Assembly: GCA_946482325.1 (NCBI GenBank)
Contig: CAMLRA010000002.1
Location: forward strand, 1-64,000
Origin: an uncultured Chromatiaceae bacterium
Lineage (GTDB): Bacteria; Pseudomonadota; Gammaproteobacteria; Enterobacterales; Alteromonadaceae
Direction of reading: 5' to 3'
Length of the DNA stretch: 64,000 bases
How positions within the stretch are numbered: the stretch's first letter is position 1; every line of letters begins with the position of its first letter. The position numbers and the translations under genes were made by a program. Positions 10,072 to 19,918 of this stretch are shown piece by piece. Below the pieces are notes generated by a model. It searched no databases and was not told the origin of the DNA. It worked only from the letters and a program-made list of their open reading frames with translations.

Positions 10072-11208
10072 TCAATACAAAGAATGGGAGTTGTCATGCA
10101 CTCGCTGCGCATTAATCCGGCCAAACATCTTGATATAACTCCAGATGGTGTAACCAAGCACAATGGGCACAAAGACACAGGCCACAAAAAACATGATTTT
10201 TAACGTCAGTTCACTCGATGTCGCGTCCCACATCGTCAAACTGTGGTTTGGCATTGAACTGGACGGCAAAACAAAAGGGAACATCGCAATGCCACAGGTC
10301 AGGATCACGCCAGCCTGACCCAATGAACTCAGCAGGAATGCCAGCGCGCCTTTGCCTGCTTTACTGAGCAACCCGCTCAGCGCAAATGCCGCCACGCCTA
10401 ATACCGGGGCCAGCCACAGCAGCGGATAATCAGCGAAATTTTGCAGCCAGGCGCCACTGCGTACTTCCACGGTTTTACTGACCGCATTGTTAATGGCATT
10501 ACCATCTAAAGTGCTGGTAACCACATACCCATCGATGCCGGCATTCAGCCAGAACCCAGCCAGCACAAACAAAGCCGCAGCGCCTAATCCGGCTATAAAA
10601 CCGGCGGTTTGACTGCGTTTTTGAATGTCGCCTTCAGTTTTCATCTGCAAGTAAGCTGCGCCCTGACAAACAAACATCAACAGGCTTAGCACGCCAACCA
10701 ACAAGGCAAAGGGGTTTAACAGCGCAAAGAAACTACCGGTGTATTTAATGCGCAGCAGTTCGTCAAAATGAAACGGCACGCCTTGCAACAAATTACCAAA
10801 GGCCACACCAAAAATGATTGGCGGCACAGCCGAGCCAAAGGTCAGCGCCCAGTCCCAGTTGCTACGCCAGGCCGGATTTTCCAGCTTGGAGCGATAATCA
10901 AAGCCAATCGGCCGCATAAACAAGGCCGCCAGCGTCAGCATCATCGCCAGATAAAAACCACTGAAGGCGGTGGCATACACCGGCGGCCAGGCGGCAAACA
11001 AAGCGCCACCGGCGGTGATGAGCCAGACCTGATTGCCGTCCCAGTGTGGCGCCACAGCGTTAATCATCACGCGCCGGTCCATATCGTCTTTACCGACCAC
11101 TTTTAATAAAGCGCCGACACCCATGTCAAAACCGTCGGTGATGGCAAAGCCAATCAACAACACGCCGACCAATAACCACCAGATAAATCTTAAAAATTCG
11201 TAATCCAT
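10072..11208 (-). CDS. cydB: Cytochrome bd ubiquinol oxidase subunit II
   Basis: 378-residue integral membrane protein with the CydB start MDYEFLRFIWWLLVGVLLIG and the early motif DGFDMGVGALL. CydB pairs with CydA in the inner membrane to form the high-affinity quinol oxidase that reduces O2 to water without pumping protons. Length equals the usual 370-380 residues. It starts 1 nt after the end of cydA and is followed by cydX after 15 nt, so it is part of one transcription unit. Nothing is truncated or unusual. Confidence 0.97.
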   Translation of the reverse strand: MDYEFLRFIWWLLVGVLLIGFAITDGFDMGVGALLKVVGKDDMDRRVMINAVAPHWDGNQVWLITAGGALFAAWPPVYATAFSGFYLAMMLTLAALFMRPIGFDYRSKLENPAWRSNWDWALTFGSAVPPIIFGVAFGNLLQGVPFHFDELLRIKYTGSFFALLNPFALLVGVLSLLMFVCQGAAYLQMKTEGDIQKRSQTAGFIAGLGAAALFVLAGFWLNAGIDGYVVTSTLDGNAINNAVSKTVEVRSGAWLQNFADYPLLWLAPVLGVAAFALSGLLSKAGKGALAFLLSSLGQAGVILTCGIAMFPFVLPSSSMPNHSLTMWDATSSELTLKIMFFVACVFVPIVLGYTIWSYIKMFGRINAQRVHDNSHSLY

Positions 11209-11209
11209 G

Positions 11210-12766
11210 TTACACCTCAGTCGCTTTGCCGGTTTCGAAATCGTATTTGCCGGTATGCAGGCTGGACGGGCCTTTGCGGGCGAAATGCTGCATCAGCCAG
11301 ACTTCGATAATCAGGAAAATGGTATAAAGCACTGAAATCAGGATCAGGCTGGTCCAGATCTCGGCCGGCGTTAACCCCGAAGCCGCCATATGAGTCGGTA
11401 ACACTTCACCGACCGCCCAGGGCTGACGGCCATATTCAGCGACAAACCAGCCAGCTTCACAGGCGATCCACGGCAGTGGCAAGCCCAGCACGGCGGCGCG
11501 TAACAACCAGGTTGGTTTCTTTTCCAGCCGTTTGGCGCTGTAATAAAAACTCAGCACAAAAATCACCAAAAGCGCAAAACCGGCCGCCACCATAATGCGG
11601 AAGCTCCAGAACATCGGCGCGACTTTAGGAATACTGCCATCCACCGCCGCCTGAATTTGCTCCGGTGTGGCTTTGCTAGGGTCTTCTGCATATGCCGTGA
11701 CCAACAGGCCATAGCCTAAGTCTTTTTTCACACTGTCAAACGCGGCTTTGGTCTCAGCAGAAGTGTCGCCGGCGCGCAGCAAGTGCAATAAACGGTAGGC
11801 TTCTATGCCGTTGATGATGCGGGCGCGGTGCTGTTCTTTTAAGTCTTTCAGGCCGCTGACCGGCTCATCCAGCGAACGGGTCGCAATCAGACCGAGCGCA
11901 TATGGAATTTTCACCGCGTAGTCGGTGGTTTGTGTTTCACTGTTTGGCACGCCAATCACGGTAAAAGACGCCGGCGCCGGATGGGTGTCCCACTCGGCTT
12001 CCACCGCTGCCAGTTTGACTTTTTGCACGTCACCGAGCTCATAACCGGATTCATCGCCAAGCACAATCACTGACACAGATGCCGCCAGACCAAAGGCCGA
12101 AGCGATGGCAAAACTGCGACGGGCAAAGGCCAAATCGCGGCCTTTGAGCATATACCAGGCGGAAATCGCTAACACAAACATCGCGCCTGTGACATAACCG
12201 GCTGAGACCGTATGGACAAACTTCACCTGCGCCACCGGGTTGAAGATGACTTCACTGAAGCTGGTCATTTCCATCCGCATCGTCACATAGTTAAATTCAG
12301 CGCCGACCGGGTTTTGCATCCAGCCGTTGGCAATCAGGATCCACAGCGCCGACAGGTTAGAACCCAAAGCCACCAGCCAGGTCACCGCTAAATGCTGCAC
12401 TTTGCTTAAGCGGTCCCAACCAAAGAAAAACAGGCCAACCAGTGTCGACTCGAGGAAAAACGCCATCAGGCCTTCAATCGCCAGCGGCGCGCCGAAAATA
12501 TCGCCGACATAATGCGAATAATAGGACCAGTTGGTACCGAACTGGAATTCCATCGCAATACCGGTGGTGACCCCGAGCGCAAAGTTAATCGCAAACAACT
12601 TGCCCCAGAATTTGGTCATATCGCGGTAAATTTCTTTGCCGGTCATCACATAAACCGATTCCATGATCGCCAGTAAAAACGTCATACCGAGCGTCAATGG
12701 TACAAATAGGAAGTGGTACATTGCCGTAAAGGCAAACTGTAAGCGCGAGAGTTCGACGATATCCAT
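11210..12766 (-). CDS. cydA: Cytochrome bd ubiquinol oxidase subunit I
   Basis: 518-residue membrane subunit carrying the three haems of cytochrome bd. Visible ligands are His18 in [12 protein letters not shown] (haem b595), the His in [10 protein letters not shown] and the Met in [11 protein letters not shown] (haem b558). The long periplasmic Q-loop is of the E. coli (L) type. It is the first gene of cydABXDC. The upstream 305 bp carry two perfect FNR-type boxes and a TATATT -10 element, so expression is likely controlled by oxygen through an FNR/ANR-like regulator. The ATG has a good site (GGAGACGG) just upstream. Confidence 0.98.
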   Translation of the reverse strand: MDIVELSRLQFAFTAMYHFLFVPLTLGMTFLLAIMESVYVMTGKEIYRDMTKFWGKLFAINFALGVTTGIAMEFQFGTNWSYYSHYVGDIFGAPLAIEGLMAFFLESTLVGLFFFGWDRLSKVQHLAVTWLVALGSNLSALWILIANGWMQNPVGAEFNYVTMRMEMTSFSEVIFNPVAQVKFVHTVSAGYVTGAMFVLAISAWYMLKGRDLAFARRSFAIASAFGLAASVSVIVLGDESGYELGDVQKVKLAAVEAEWDTHPAPASFTVIGVPNSETQTTDYAVKIPYALGLIATRSLDEPVSGLKDLKEQHRARIINGIEAYRLLHLLRAGDTSAETKAAFDSVKKDLGYGLLVTAYAEDPSKATPEQIQAAVDGSIPKVAPMFWSFRIMVAAGFALLVIFVLSFYYSAKRLEKKPTWLLRAAVLGLPLPWIACEAGWFVAEYGRQPWAVGEVLPTHMAASGLTPAEIWTSLILISVLYTIFLIIEVWLMQHFARKGPSSLHTGKYDFETGKATEV

Positions 12767-12801
12767 CCACCGTCTCCTGTGTGTTTACTTAATCAATTAC
12801 T

Positions 12802-12807
12802 AATATA
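12802..12807 (-). promoter_or_regulatory. Candidate -10 element of the cydA promoter
   Basis: On the minus strand the sequence reads TATATT, about 36 nt upstream of the cydA ATG. The hexamer at the expected -35 distance (17 bp) is CGGCGC, which is poor, as is common in activator-dependent promoters. The inferred transcription start (about 12,796) would place the nearer FNR box centre near -60. The start site itself is inference. Confidence 0.45.
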
Positions 12808-12848
12808 CAGTGCCATCACTGAAAGCGCCGTTGCTGAAAACCTTGTGT

Positions 12849-12862
12849 TTGATCGACATCAA
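12849..12862. promoter_or_regulatory. FNR/ANR-type box, proximal, upstream of cydA
   Basis: TTGAT-CGAC-ATCAA, an exact match to the FNR consensus TTGAT-N4-ATCAA. Its centre lies about 90 bp upstream of the cydA start codon and about 60 bp upstream of the inferred transcription start, the spacing of class I FNR activation. FNR-family regulators sense oxygen through a [4Fe-4S] cluster. Confidence 0.85.
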
Positions 12863-12929
12863 ATAAAACTACCGCCAAAGAGATACCTCAAGCGGCAGCT
12901 TATTGTCTGCCCGTCGCTGGAACTAAACT

Positions 12930-12943
12930 TTGATTAGCATCAA
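12930..12943. promoter_or_regulatory. FNR/ANR-type box, distal, upstream of cydA
   Basis: TTGAT-TAGC-ATCAA is a second exact match to the FNR consensus, 81 bp (centre to centre) from the proximal site, or close to eight helical turns. The only divergent neighbour candidate is absent (the next gene ends toward this region), so both sites serve cydA. Confidence 0.82.
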
Positions 12944-13071
12944 ACTGGCGAAGAAGACCCCGCAACTCCGTCGCAAAAAGCGCAGTGCCTGAGGTCATAA
13001 ATTCTGCTGAAGTATTGAAGTGGAATGATTTTTTTGCAAATGGGCGGCTGTCACCCTGTGCCAAAAACTGC

Positions 13072-14142
13072 TTAGTTGCCCGGCCTTGGCGTCAGCCCGG
13101 CGGCCTGATACAAAGCATCAATGCCCTGCATTTGCGTCAGCGCGTCTGCGCCACCGGTCAACGGTGTGGCGCCATGCTGCAGGCAATCCAGCAGATGTTG
13201 CAGCTGGTAGAAGTACGTCGTGTGCCCGTCGGTCTGTGGCGGCATTTGCCGCGACTCAGCCTGCAGCGGGCTGTCAGCCGTGGCCGCTGTCAGCCGGAAC
13301 TGACAACCCTGCTGCGGTGCGACCAGATTATCAATGGTCAGGCTCCCCAGCGTGCCTTCCAGTTGCAGATAAGCCAGATGCTGCGTGCCCAGATGTTCCG
13401 CCATCGAACAGCCCAGATAAGCGGTCAGCACCGGCGCTGTTGCCGGCATAAATAATAGTTCTGCACTGAAACTGCTGTCCACTTGTGGTCTGGAACAAAT
13501 CGCGCCGGCTTGTTGAATGAGAAAGTTATCGCCAAACAAAGTGCGTAACCAGTGCAGCGGATAACAACCTAAATCCATTAAAGCGCCGCCGCCAAGCGCC
13601 AGCTCATGGCGCAGCGAACCGGCAAATGCCGGGATCCGCACTGAAAAATGGCTACGCGCCGTGTGAATGTCGCCGAGAACTCCACTGTGCACCAGTGCCT
13701 CGACTTGCAAAAACAACGGATGAAAGCGGTAATGGTAGCCTTCCAGCAACAACACTTGCTGCGCACGGGCGGCCTCCAGCATGGCTTTGGCCTGCCATGC
13801 GTTCATCGCAAAAGGTTTTTCGCACAGCACATGTTTGCCGGCACGCGCGGCGGCGATGCTCCAGGGCGCGTGCAAAGACGCAGGTAAGGCGTTGTACACC
13901 AGATCAATGTCCGGGTCGTCCAGCAACGCCTGATAACTGCCATAACTTCTGGCAATGACATGTGCAGAAGCAAAGGCGTCGGCTTTAGCCTGGGAGGATG
14001 CCGCCACCGCCACTACTTCAACGCGCCCGGCCAGCAATAATGCCGGCTCCAGTATGGCGCGTTTGCTGATCCGCGCCGCACCTAACAGGCCAATCCGTAC
14101 TTTGGCCGGCGCACGGGCGGGAACAGATGACTTTACCGGCAT
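13072..14142 (-). CDS. Gfo/Idh/MocA-family NAD(P)-dependent oxidoreductase
   Basis: 356 residues. The N-terminal Rossmann domain has IGLLGAARISKRAI near residue 18 and the family motif CEKPFAMNAWQA, followed by the GFO/IDH/MocA C-terminal sheet domain beginning LLEGYHYRFHPLF. Such enzymes oxidise or reduce sugars, sugar acids or inositols with NAD(P). The start chosen is the ATG preceded by AAAGGAG; a longer frame would overlap the phosphorylase gene. It lies 19 nt after the GH94 gene and is the last gene of the gntK-transporter-phosphorylase operon, so it probably acts on a sugar or sugar acid of that pathway; the exact substrate cannot be read from sequence. Confidence 0.85.
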   Translation of the reverse strand: MPVKSSVPARAPAKVRIGLLGAARISKRAILEPALLLAGRVEVVAVAASSQAKADAFASAHVIARSYGSYQALLDDPDIDLVYNALPASLHAPWSIAAARAGKHVLCEKPFAMNAWQAKAMLEAARAQQVLLLEGYHYRFHPLFLQVEALVHSGVLGDIHTARSHFSVRIPAFAGSLRHELALGGGALMDLGCYPLHWLRTLFGDNFLIQQAGAICSRPQVDSSFSAELLFMPATAPVLTAYLGCSMAEHLGTQHLAYLQLEGTLGSLTIDNLVAPQQGCQFRLTAATADSPLQAESRQMPPQTDGHTTYFYQLQHLLDCLQHGATPLTGGADALTQMQGIDALYQAAGLTPRPGN

Positions 14143-14161
14143 TGCGGACTCCTTTGGGTTG

Positions 14162-16552
14162 TTAAAGTGCTGACAATGGCAACAACATACGCAGCCGGTA
14201 GGTCTGGCCCGGCACAATGTCCACCAGCAGGTGATCTGCCAGCAACTGGTCACCAAGATACAGCTCAGCGCTTTGCATACCGGCCTGCCGCGTCAAATTA
14301 AGTTCAACAGTCGCGCCACGGAATTGCCGGCGCACCGACGCCTCCGGCCAGTGCGATGGCAGTTGCGGCTGGATCCGCAGCCCCGCGCCTTCGCCTTTCA
14401 GGCCAAACAAATGTTCTATCAGGCAACGATATACCCAATGCACAGTGCCGGTATTAAACAGCTGACTGGAGCGGCCAGCCGTGCGTGGATACTGGCTATA
14501 AGCGCCGCGATAATAATTCGGCAGAAACACCGGCAACTGGCCACGCTTGCGCTGATCGCCCTCATCATCTGACGGCAGCATCTGGCGCAGCGTGTGAAAA
14601 GCGCGGTCGGCATCGCCGATTTGATACAAGGCATACAGATAAAAGGCCGCCGCATGGTTATACACAGAGCCATTTTCAGCCGAACCGGGGAATTTTTGCG
14701 TGACCCGGCCAACATCGTCGCGCATCGCGGTATAAGCCGGTGCCAGCATTTGCACGCCATAAGGCGTTTGCAGCTGAGCATCCACCGCCTGCAACAAGGC
14801 CTGCTGCTGTGCCGGGCTGGCCGCGCCGCTTAACAGCGCCCAGCTTTGTGGATTAAGATAAATCCGGCCTTCCTGGTCTTTGCTGATACCAAACACCACA
14901 CCATCGTCGGTGATGCCCCGGCCATACCACTGGCCATCCCACAGATACTGATTCACCGCCTGATTAAAAGCAGCAGCTTTGGCCCGGTAGTCGTCCGCCA
15001 GCACTTTTTCACCCTGGGATTCCAAAAGTTCCGCCCAGGTGTTCAGCGCATAAGCGGCAGCGAGACTGAGCCAGCCCGACACCCCACGGCCTTTGTAGCC
15101 GACCATATTCATCGGGTCGCACCAGTCGCCCTGCTCGATATAACTTAAACCACGGTCGTCTTTTTTCTGCCAAAGCCAGGCCATAGCGCGGTGCAGATGT
15201 TCGCGCACTGTGGTCGTGCCGGCGGCTGTTTCTTTATAGCTGACTTGTTCGTCCAACACAGACCAGTCGTTGGTTTCATCCAGATAAGCACGCAGAAATA
15301 ACGGCAGCCAGACACATTGGTCAGTATGCGGCACCTGATTGATATATTTCAGCTGCGCGTCCGGATGCAGCAAAATCCCATCCGGCATTTCGCCGCTCTG
15401 ATGCTGCTGCGACAGCGCCGTCAGCAGTGCCTGCCGTGCCGTCTGCGGTGCCAGATAGGCCATGCCCATATTGTCCTGCAGATAGTTGCGCGTCTGCGGA
15501 TCTGTGGTCAGCCGGTTCACCTCGCCGTGGTAATAGACCTGACGCGGCAGCCACTGATTCACAAAATTATCCAGGCCCGCATCCGGCGTGTGAATTTGAA
15601 TAGCGGGTGTGATAGCGTCCATATGCGTCTGACTTTGCGCAATAGCTGCAGCAAAACCATCGGTCTGTGACGCACCAAAAAAGCGTTCACGAATGGCGGC
15701 AATTTCAGCCAGATCTTTGGCCGGGCCAAACACAAAGCGGAATAATTCGTTGGCGCCGGCAGCCAGCACAACATCGTACTGCAGCACACAAGCCGGTGTT
15801 TCATAATCGGCGTTGCCGTTTGCCAGCCGTTCGGCGCTGAGACCAGCAGGTGCTGCCAGACCGCCTTCACCTTCAAACTGCTGCTGATTGGCTTCCCACG
15901 CCAGCGGCGCGCGTTCTGCCAGTAAAAAGGTCTGATCTTTAAAGTCTTTTTGTTTGAAATAGTCCGGATATTTCTGATACGGCGTCACGCTGCTGCACAC
16001 CAGCGCCTGTAAATCCGCTGCATAACGGCCGCCCTGATTCATCCAGGACATATACCCCACCGGAAAATACGGGTACAGACTGAGCCGGCGTGTGGCAGTG
16101 CCTAAATTTCGCACCCGTAGCTGCCAAAGCTCCAGCGGTGCATCCGGCGCCAGACTCAGCCGCCATTCCAGCCGTAAATCATCCGTCAATTCCAGCTGCC
16201 AGCAGATGTCGGCACTGCCGGCGGAAAACACAAACTTTGCCGGGGCACGACGCACCGGTTCATACGGTACCGACCACAATTCGCCGCTGTCCTGATCTTT
16301 GACATAAACAAAGCGGCCCGGATGATGGGCGTAATACGGCTGCTCCGGCTGCATAAAAGTTTTGGCTTCCAGATTTGGCGCATGGGCGTATTTGGCCGGT
16401 TCCGGCTGCATAAACTGGGCAGTGGCATAACCGCGGCAGTTCAGCTGGATCATCATGGCCTGATTCCATAAAAATGCGGCGGCCTGCGGCATGGCGGTGG
16501 CACTGAATAATTGATAACGCTGCCCTGTAGCGTCCGGATTCATCAAAGGCAT
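14162..16552 (-). CDS. GH94 family glycoside phosphorylase, probable cellobionate (aldobionate) phosphorylase
   Basis: 796-residue protein with the GH94 layout: N-terminal beta-sandwich, (alpha/alpha)6 barrel, C-terminal jelly roll. The catalytic acid is probably Asp476 in [13 protein letters not shown], matching the GDW(N/C)D motif of cellobiose and chitobiose phosphorylases. GH94 enzymes cleave beta-glucosides with phosphate, giving glucose-1-phosphate. The length (about 790) and the company of a gluconokinase and GntR-like regulator favour 4-O-beta-D-glucosyl-gluconate phosphorylase, which would release gluconate as second product. Cellobiose or laminaribiose phosphorylase remain possible. 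Its ATG overlaps the stop of the transporter gene by one base; a second ATG three codons later is an alternative start. Confidence 0.85.
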   Translation of the reverse strand: MPLMNPDATGQRYQLFSATAMPQAAAFLWNQAMMIQLNCRGYATAQFMQPEPAKYAHAPNLEAKTFMQPEQPYYAHHPGRFVYVKDQDSGELWSVPYEPVRRAPAKFVFSAGSADICWQLELTDDLRLEWRLSLAPDAPLELWQLRVRNLGTATRRLSLYPYFPVGYMSWMNQGGRYAADLQALVCSSVTPYQKYPDYFKQKDFKDQTFLLAERAPLAWEANQQQFEGEGGLAAPAGLSAERLANGNADYETPACVLQYDVVLAAGANELFRFVFGPAKDLAEIAAIRERFFGASQTDGFAAAIAQSQTHMDAITPAIQIHTPDAGLDNFVNQWLPRQVYYHGEVNRLTTDPQTRNYLQDNMGMAYLAPQTARQALLTALSQQHQSGEMPDGILLHPDAQLKYINQVPHTDQCVWLPLFLRAYLDETNDWSVLDEQVSYKETAAGTTTVREHLHRAMAWLWQKKDDRGLSYIEQGDWCDPMNMVGYKGRGVSGWLSLAAAYALNTWAELLESQGEKVLADDYRAKAAAFNQAVNQYLWDGQWYGRGITDDGVVFGISKDQEGRIYLNPQSWALLSGAASPAQQQALLQAVDAQLQTPYGVQMLAPAYTAMRDDVGRVTQKFPGSAENGSVYNHAAAFYLYALYQIGDADRAFHTLRQMLPSDDEGDQRKRGQLPVFLPNYYRGAYSQYPRTAGRSSQLFNTGTVHWVYRCLIEHLFGLKGEGAGLRIQPQLPSHWPEASVRRQFRGATVELNLTRQAGMQSAELYLGDQLLADHLLVDIVPGQTYRLRMLLPLSAL

Positions 16553-17997
16553 CAGGTTTTACTCCCGGAAATATCGGTACTGGAAACTTCTTGATCAGCA
16601 GCAACACGCCGCGCGGCCAGCTCTTGTTGCAGCGCATGGACCTGGGCTTCAGACAACGGATAACACCACATCACCGCTGCTGCCAGTAGCGCGACGACAC
16701 CGGGGATCACCGACATCAGCCACAAAATACCTTGTTGCGAACCGGCGTTTTGTTCCGCGTTGGCGACATACCCCAGCAGCGCCAGCACCCAGCCAATAGT
16801 GGCAGAAGCCAGCGCCCCGCCGAGCTTTTGCGAAAAAGTCGCCGCCGAAAATGTCATGGCGGTGGCGCGCCGGCCGGTGCGCCATTCGTTGTAATCCGCG
16901 CTGTCGGCATACATCGAAAATGCCAGCGGCGACTTGGGCCCCAGCACAAAACCAATCGCCAGATTGAGCGCAAACACCAGTGTGATGTTGTCCGGCGGCA
17001 CAACATACAGCGCCAGCGACATCAGGCCGGCCAGGCTCATCAACAACATCATCAGAGTTTTCTTCGGCAGAAAACGCGTCATCAGCGGGGTCGATGCAGC
17101 GCCAAGCGCCAGCGCCAGCATATAACTCGACAAAAACTCGCCGACCAGCTGTGGCTGCTGCAGATAATATTTGAAGTAATACACCGCGCTGCTGGCGCGC
17201 ATCGTGATGGTGATCATGATGACCAGCGCCAGGCAAAACAGCACCAGCCAGGGTTTGTTGCCGGCCAAATCGCGGATGTCCTGCCACACCGGTGCCGGCA
17301 CAGTGCAAACCGGCTGAATACGTTCGCGTGTGCTGGCAAAAGTGCAGAGAAACAGCAACGCTGCGGCGAGGCCAAACAGCCCCATCGTCAGCTGCCAGCC
17401 AAGCACTTCGTCGCCCTGCCCCAACAGTGGCACCAGCTTAGGCGTCAGATAAGTGACTAAAATGCCGCCGGTAAAACCGCCGATAAAACGGAAGCTGACC
17501 AATGTGGTGCGGTCCTGACTGTTGGCGGTGATGACGCCAGACAACGCCGAATACGGAATATTTATGCCGGTATAAATCAGCATCAGCAGGCTGTAGGTGC
17601 CATAAGCCCAATATAATTTGCCGTCGGCGTCGAGGTCGGGTGTGGTGTAAGTCAGCACACCAGCGCCCGCCAGTGGTAACGCCAGCCACAGCAGATAAGG
17701 CCGGAATTTACCAAAACGCGTGCGGGTGCGGTCGGCAATAGCGCCCATCATCGGGTCGGTAAAAGCATCAATAATTTTGGTGATCAGCATCATAGTGCCA
17801 GCCGCGGCGGCAGAGATGCCAAACACATCGGTATAAAAAATCAGTAAAAAGGCCGAGATATTGGCCCAATAGAAGTTAAAGCCGATATCGCCGACGCCGT
17901 AACCGACTTTTTCGCCAAGCCCCAGCCGCTGCTGCAGTGCACCTGTGGTCTGTTGTCCTTCACCTGCGCTGGCGCTGCTGATGGTTGTGTTTGTCAT
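16552..17997 (-). CDS. GPH-family (MelB-like) MFS sugar:cation symporter
   Basis: 481 residues, about 12 transmembrane helices, with the glycoside-pentoside-hexuronide symporter start [17 protein letters not shown] and the loop [24 protein letters not shown], which carries the MFS-like D-R-T-x-R-x-G-K-x-R-P-Y motif. It sits between gluconokinase (28 nt gap) and the GH94 phosphorylase (1-nt overlap), so it most likely imports the disaccharide that the phosphorylase cleaves, driven by Na+ or H+. Substrate is inferred from context only. Confidence 0.9.
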   Translation of the reverse strand: MTNTTISSASAGEGQQTTGALQQRLGLGEKVGYGVGDIGFNFYWANISAFLLIFYTDVFGISAAAAGTMMLITKIIDAFTDPMMGAIADRTRTRFGKFRPYLLWLALPLAGAGVLTYTTPDLDADGKLYWAYGTYSLLMLIYTGINIPYSALSGVITANSQDRTTLVSFRFIGGFTGGILVTYLTPKLVPLLGQGDEVLGWQLTMGLFGLAAALLFLCTFASTRERIQPVCTVPAPVWQDIRDLAGNKPWLVLFCLALVIMITITMRASSAVYYFKYYLQQPQLVGEFLSSYMLALALGAASTPLMTRFLPKKTLMMLLMSLAGLMSLALYVVPPDNITLVFALNLAIGFVLGPKSPLAFSMYADSADYNEWRTGRRATAMTFSAATFSQKLGGALASATIGWVLALLGYVANAEQNAGSQQGILWLMSVIPGVVALLAAAVMWCYPLSEAQVHALQQELAARRVAADQEVSSTDISGSKT

Positions 17998-18025
17998 TGT
18001 GCTAACCCTGTATCATCCGGCACGG

Positions 18026-18652
18026 TCACTTCGCCGGTTTTGTGTTAGCGCTATCAGCGGTTCGCTGCAACGCCTGTAATATGCTTTTAACTTGTTCCGG
18101 CAACGGCAGCCGCAGGTCCAGCCACAACACATCCGGCTCTAATACCGGCACCTGCATCGTCGCGAGCTGACTTTGCAGCATCGATTCCGGCATAAAATGC
18201 GCGGTGCGGGCACGTAACCGTGCCGCCAGCACGTCGGCCGGCCCGTGCAGGTAAACAAATAATGGTGCTGCGGCCGAGGCGCGGATCTGCGCCCGTTGCT
18301 GCTGAATCAGACCGGAGTAACTCAGCACTGTCGGCAGCCCGCTGGCCTGTTGTTGCTGCAGCGCCTGACATAACAATCCGACCCAGTGCTGGCGCAGTTC
18401 TGCGGTTAACGGCTGGCCAGATGCCATCATTTGTTTGGCGGTGGCGGAATGAAAATCGTCGCCTTCCAGATAGGTCCAGCCCAGCGCGTCCGCGCAATGC
18501 CGCGCCAGTGTGGATTTGCCGCTGCCGGCCACCCCCATCAGAATTAACGTCTGCGGCTGTTGTGCAGCGGCGTCCGGGGCCGCCGCAGGGCCTGTGATCT
18601 GTGCAGGGGAGCTTGATGCTGATGGGTCGTCAGCTGCGGTATCACGCGGCAT
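18026..18652 (-). CDS. gntK: Gluconokinase
   Basis: 208 residues. P-loop GVAGSGKST at about 40-48, then LEGDDFHSATAKQMMASGQPLT, which matches the gluconate kinase motif EGDxxHxxxNxxKMxxGxPLxD. It phosphorylates gluconate to 6-phosphogluconate, feeding the pentose phosphate and Entner-Doudoroff routes. A low-complexity Ala/Pro/Ser N-terminal extension of about 33 residues precedes the usual start, so a later initiation is possible. First gene of a four-gene operon; a LacI-type operator sits about 90 nt upstream. Its presence is the main reason to think that the phosphorylase releases gluconate. Confidence 0.92.
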   Translation of the reverse strand: MPRDTAADDPSASSSPAQITGPAAAPDAAAQQPQTLILMGVAGSGKSTLARHCADALGWTYLEGDDFHSATAKQMMASGQPLTAELRQHWVGLLCQALQQQQASGLPTVLSYSGLIQQQRAQIRASAAAPLFVYLHGPADVLAARLRARTAHFMPESMLQSQLATMQVPVLEPDVLWLDLRLPLPEQVKSILQALQRTADSANTKPAK

Positions 18653-18739
18653 CTGCCTGTCCTTCTTTTGCTGCTATCCGGCGCTAAGCCCCGGGAATGA
18701 TGAAATCGCTTACAACAATGCAGACACAGCTTAATTCAG

Positions 18740-18763
18740 ACAAAATGTTAGCGCAACCATTTT
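18740..18763. promoter_or_regulatory. LacI/GntR-type operator between gntK operon and its regulator
   Basis: Core ATGTTAGCGCAACCAT is an imperfect palindrome of LacI-family type with a central CG step, resembling E. coli GntR sites. The same 24 bp occurs exactly at 27638-27661 before the TonB-dependent receptor. On the minus strand it overlaps a possible -35 (TTGCGC) with TAAGCT 17 bp further on; on the plus strand it touches the -35 (TTGACC) of the regulator gene. It can therefore repress both directions. Confidence 0.8.
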
Positions 18764-18791
18764 GACCGCAAGACTGCTTTTCCGCTATGGT
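18762..18791 (+). promoter_or_regulatory. Candidate promoter of the LacI-family regulator
   Basis: TTGACC (18762-18767) and TATGGT (18786-18791) are separated by 18 bp. The operator overlaps the -35 hexamer by two bases, which fits autorepression. Confidence 0.5.
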
Positions 18792-18858
18792 AAGCCGATG
18801 ATTGAATGGTGTCGCTGCTGCAGCACCATTCGCAGCAAAACCCGCAGGACTGGTGCCG

Positions 18859-19884
18859 ATGAATCGTAAACCCAATTTAAAAGATGTGGCTGAACTGGCC
18901 GGTGTCAGCGCTATCACTGTGTCGCGGGTGCTGACCACACCGGAGAAAGTGTCCGACAAGCTGCGACAAAAAATTGAACAGGCCATTCACGAACTGGGCT
19001 ATATCCGCAACCACGCCGCCAGTGCGCTGGCTTCCAACCGCTCCGGGGTGTTGGCGGTGATTATTCCGTCTTTGTCGAATATTGTGTTTAACGAAGTGCT
19101 GCAGGGCATTTACAGCGCGGTGAAACCGCACCAGTTGCAGGTTATTCTCGGTGATTGCCATTATTCGCCGCTGGAAGAAGAAAAACTGATCGCCACTTTG
19201 TTAAGTCAGGCGCCGGAAGGGGTGATCCTGACCGGTACCGATCAAACCGATTACGCCCGCAAACTGCTGCAAAACGCCGGTATTCCGGTGGTGCAGCTGA
19301 TGGAACTGACAGACCAACCCATTGATATTAATATCGGTTTTTCCCATCTGGACGCTGGCATGGCGATGACCCAACATTTGCTGGCGCGCGGATATCGCCG
19401 GATTGGCTTTCTCGGCGCCAGGATGGACCCGCGCACACAACAACGCCTCGCCGGCTTTAAGCGCGCGATAGAAGACTGGAACCTGACACAGGCCCGTGAG
19501 TCTCAGGCACTGTGCCAGCAGTTTGTGGTCACCACCGGTCAGTCGTCGTCGATTAAACTCGGCGGCCAGCTATTGCAGGCGGTGATGGCCGAATCGCAGG
19601 GCCAGTGTGACGCGGTATTCTGCTGTAACGACGACCTGGCGCTCGGCGCGCTGTTTGAAGCACGCAAGATGAATCTGCGGGTGCCAGCCGACCTTGCCAT
19701 CGCCGGTTTTAACGACCTTGAAGCCTCAGCGCTGGTCGAACCCGGCATTACCAGCGTAGCCGCACCGCGCTTTGCCATGGGTAAACAGGCGGTGGAACTG
19801 CTGATGCAAAAAGCCAGCGGCAACCAGACGGAATTCCCGCCCATTGATGTGGGTTACAGCATCATGGTACGCGGCTCGACCTGA
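18859..19884 (+). CDS. LacI-family transcriptional repressor, GntR-like
   Basis: 341 residues: N-terminal LacI helix-turn-helix (NLKDVAELAGVSAITVSRVL) and hinge, then a periplasmic-binding-like effector domain. It resembles E. coli GntR along its whole length, for example IPSLSNIVFNEVLQGI, GIPVVQLMEL, FLGARMDPRTQQR and CCNDDLALGALFEARK. GntR releases DNA when it binds gluconate. The start is placed at MNRKPNLKDVA behind AGGA; a frame 19 codons longer exists but lacks homology. It is divergent from gntK and very likely controls both the gntK operon and the distant TonB-dependent receptor through the shared operator. Confidence 0.92.
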   Translation: MNRKPNLKDVAELAGVSAITVSRVLTTPEKVSDKLRQKIEQAIHELGYIRNHAASALASNRSGVLAVIIPSLSNIVFNEVLQGIYSAVKPHQLQVILGDCHYSPLEEEKLIATLLSQAPEGVILTGTDQTDYARKLLQNAGIPVVQLMELTDQPIDINIGFSHLDAGMAMTQHLLARGYRRIGFLGARMDPRTQQRLAGFKRAIEDWNLTQARESQALCQQFVVTTGQSSSIKLGGQLLQAVMAESQGQCDAVFCCNDDLALGALFEARKMNLRVPADLAIAGFNDLEASALVEPGITSVAAPRFAMGKQAVELLMQKASGNQTEFPPIDVGYSIMVRGST

Positions 19885-19918
19885 CTTTTTATCGGATAAA
19901 GGATGGCAAAATAACCTG

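Noticed and set aside
16649..17460. Long open frames on both strands within the GPH symporter gene
   Set aside because: They are alternative-frame shadows in GC-rich coding DNA; the 481-codon frame has the full membrane-transporter pattern.
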